Position numbers and translations under genes: made by a program | Assembly (NCBI GenBank): GCA_009778055.1 | Contig: WRKN01000137.1 | Coordinates: forward strand, 1 to 6,817 | Source of the DNA: Synergistaceae bacterium | GTDB lineage: Bacteria; Synergistota; Synergistia; Synergistales; Aminobacteriaceae | Reading direction: 5' to 3' | DNA: 6,817 nucleotides | Notes under the pieces: generated by a model | What the model was told of the DNA's origin: nothing | Databases searched by the model: none | The model's input: the letters and a program-made list of their open reading frames with translations, nothing else | Part shown: positions 6,196 through 6,817 of the stretch, in pieces | How the letters are laid out: the number at the start of each line of letters is the position of its first letter | How positions within the stretch are numbered: position 1 is the stretch's first letter

Positions 6196-6630
6196 TTAAC
6201 CTAAAAGTTCTACCGTGTCGCCCACGCGCACGGCTCCACCGCAAACCACCCGGCAAAATATACCCAGGCGCGGCATTATACAATCTCCGGCAGCTTCGTA
6301 AATCGTACAAGGCGAGTGACATTCCTTACCTATCTGGGTTACCTCCAGCAGCGCCCCTCCGATCAGAAAGCGATCCCCCAGCTTGAGCTTCGATAGACCG
6401 AACCCCTCCACCAGAAAATTTTCCGCGAAATCACCCGGTTTCAGCCCTGGAACTTTCTTCCTTATTTTAGCGGCTTCCCCGGCATCGAGCAAGCTGACCT
6501 GGCGATGCTGAAAACCAAAATGAGCGTCGCCCTCCATACCCTTGTCTTCGACCAGAAGGGCCTCCCCTACGTCGGTTTTCTGCATCCCTTTAGCCGGAGC
6601 CATACAAACGGCCGCAACTTTCCCTTTCAT
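6196..6630 (-). CDS. Small MOSC-domain protein
   Basis: This 144-residue protein is a free-standing MOSC domain, the fold found at the C-terminus of molybdenum cofactor sulfurases and in YiiM/YcbX-type proteins, which handle molybdenum cofactor or sulfur-carrying cysteines. Visible hallmarks are the start KGKVAAVCMAP, the loop VEDKGMEGDAHFG (27-39) followed by RQVSLLD (43-49), the block GDFAENFLVEG (66-76), LKLGDRFLIGGALLEVTQIGK up to C104 and the end GIFCRVVCGG (123-132) with VRVGDTVEL. C104 in IGKECH is the position usually conserved in this subfamily. There are six cysteines in all (9, 104, 108, 117, 126, 130), five of them within 27 residues, which is more than I expect and may mean metal or sulfur binding. 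GAGGAG 7 bases before the ATG supports the start. The exact substrate is unknown, and no molybdopterin-synthesis genes are in the window. Confidence 0.9.
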   Translation of the reverse strand: MKGKVAAVCMAPAKGMQKTDVGEALLVEDKGMEGDAHFGFQHRQVSLLDAGEAAKIRKKVPGLKPGDFAENFLVEGFGLSKLKLGDRFLIGGALLEVTQIGKECHSPCTIYEAAGDCIMPRLGIFCRVVCGGAVRVGDTVELLG

Positions 6631-6637
6631 GCGCAGT

Positions 6638-6643
6638 CTCCTC
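6638..6643 (-). promoter_or_regulatory. Ribosome binding site of the MOSC gene
   Basis: GAGGAG on the minus strand stands 7 bases before the ATG at 6630. Confidence 0.8.
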
Positions 6644-6658
6644 TAGTTAATCAATTAA

Positions 6659-6686
6659 ATTGTACATCCCGCCGAAAATAAAACAA
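6659..6686 (-). promoter_or_regulatory. Possible promoter of the MOSC/exported-protein operon
   Basis: The minus strand has TACAAT (6659-6664, 5 of 6 to consensus) with TTGTTT (6681-6686, 3 of 6) 16 bases upstream. The start point would fall around 6652, next to a small palindrome TTAAT-TG-ATTAA that could be an operator. The -35 ends only a few bases from the presumed insertion-sequence boundary at 6691. Confidence 0.4.
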
Positions 6687-6700
6687 GAGGTGTCAAGAGC

Positions 6701-6749
6701 CAGAGAAAATGTCATGGTTAAAAGGGGTAAATGGGACAGTGAAAATGTC
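6701..6749 (+). repeat. Two direct copies of the 13-mer CAG[A/T]GAAAATGTC
   Basis: Copies at 6701-6713 and 6737-6749 match at 12 of 13 bases and start 36 bases apart. The first copy is about 10 bases inside the presumed element terminus. Spaced repeats of this kind are expected of transposase-binding sites at an IS21-type end. Confidence 0.6.
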
Positions 6750-6768
6750 GCATTTCCTCTACTACACT

Positions 6769-6802
6769 ATAGTCAAAATAAGATCATGAATTATTTGACT
6801 AT
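6769..6802 (+). promoter_or_regulatory. Long hairpin enclosing the ATG of the terminal ORF
   Basis: ATAGTCAAAATAA (6769-6781) pairs with TTATTTGACTAT (6791-6802) over 12 bp with one bulged A. The 9-base loop is GATCATGAA, which contains the ATG at 6786. In a transcript entering from outside, the start codon would be held in the loop of this stem. A TATAGT hexamer (6768-6773) overlaps the left arm and could be a -10; a transcript from it would begin near 6780 and lack the left arm. Confidence 0.5.
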
Positions 6803-6817
6803 TTTCAGGCAGCTGGC
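6786..6817 (+). CDS. Start of an ORF running out of the window, possibly IS21-type transposase (istA-like)
   Basis: Only ten complete codons are visible (MNYLTIFRQL), too few to assign a function alone. Position just inside a probable IS21-type end and the style of the first residues (short polar start, then an aliphatic helix as in many IstA N-termini before the helix-turn-helix) make a transposase plausible. No Shine-Dalgarno sequence precedes the ATG, which lies in the loop of a hairpin. The real start may be another codon further right. Confidence 0.35.
   Translation, partial: MNYLTIFRQL

Larger units (their letters stand above)
6691..6817 (+). mobile_element. Left end of a probable IS21-type insertion sequence, cut by the window edge
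   Basis: From 6691 the DNA starts with TGTCAAGAGCCAGAG and carries two copies of a 13-mer, CAG[A/T]GAAAATGTC, in direct orientation (6701-6713 and 6737-6749). Elements of the IS21 family typically begin with TG and carry repeated transposase-binding sequences near their ends, often with an AAAATGTC-like core, followed by istA. An ORF beginning at 6786 points into the element. The region is more AT-rich and unlike the host genes. The right end, the target duplication and the transposase body are outside the window, so the family assignment is provisional. Confidence 0.5.

Noticed and set aside
6691..6696. Minus-strand TTGACA as -35 of the MOSC promoter
   Set aside because: The bases 16-18 further on are GGCGGG-like with no -10; the TACAAT lies 26 bases away. 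The hexamer is better read as the TGTCAA terminus of the mobile element.
1..6817. CRISPR array, tRNA or rRNA genes
   Set aside because: No regularly spaced repeats and no cloverleaf or rRNA-like sequence recognised on either strand.

Overview
The window looks like bacterial chromosome of moderate to high GC, with short, mostly strong Shine-Dalgarno sites. It holds four complete, recognisable or well-supported genes, one complete orphan gene, a short gene relic, and the edge of a probable insertion sequence at the right border. The protein style (a PhoU-tailed Na/Pi transporter, a ClpB with a full middle domain, a free-standing MOSC protein, a CtsR-like operator motif) suggests a Firmicutes- or Synergistota-like organism. 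That is an inference from general resemblance and is not firm.

Left part (1-2028): a leftward promoter and a Shine-Dalgarno site at the window edge imply a minus-strand gene starting just outside. Next to it is a 46-codon minus-strand stretch that reads like the C-terminal signature of the YjbQ/UPF0047 family. It has no start codon and overlaps the 3' end of a leftward Na/Pi-cotransporter/PhoU gene. That transporter gene is divergent from clpB. The region between them carries an extended -10 for the transporter, and a TATAAT plus a CtsR-type direct repeat in front of clpB.

Middle (2029-5726): clpB encodes a full-length ClpB disaggregase. It is followed on the same strand, after about 106 bases with no clear terminator, by a 310-residue protein of unknown function with a probable TTG start. 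A 13-bp GC-rich hairpin then closes this unit and probably also the convergent unit.

Right part (5727-6817): two minus-strand genes lie 16 bases apart and probably form an operon. The upstream one encodes a small cysteine-rich MOSC-domain protein. The downstream one encodes an exported Tyr/Pro/Gln-rich protein of 150 residues with a repeated [FV][IP]PYE motif. To their right, from about 6691, the sequence changes to what looks like the left end of an IS21-type element: a TGTCAAG terminus, two copies of a 13-mer, and a hairpin whose loop holds the first ATG of an ORF running out of the window.

The best candidates for new biology are the repeat-bearing exported protein, the orphan downstream of clpB, the putative CtsR-like control of clpB, and the start-codon hairpin in the mobile element. 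No clearly novel multi-gene system is visible.
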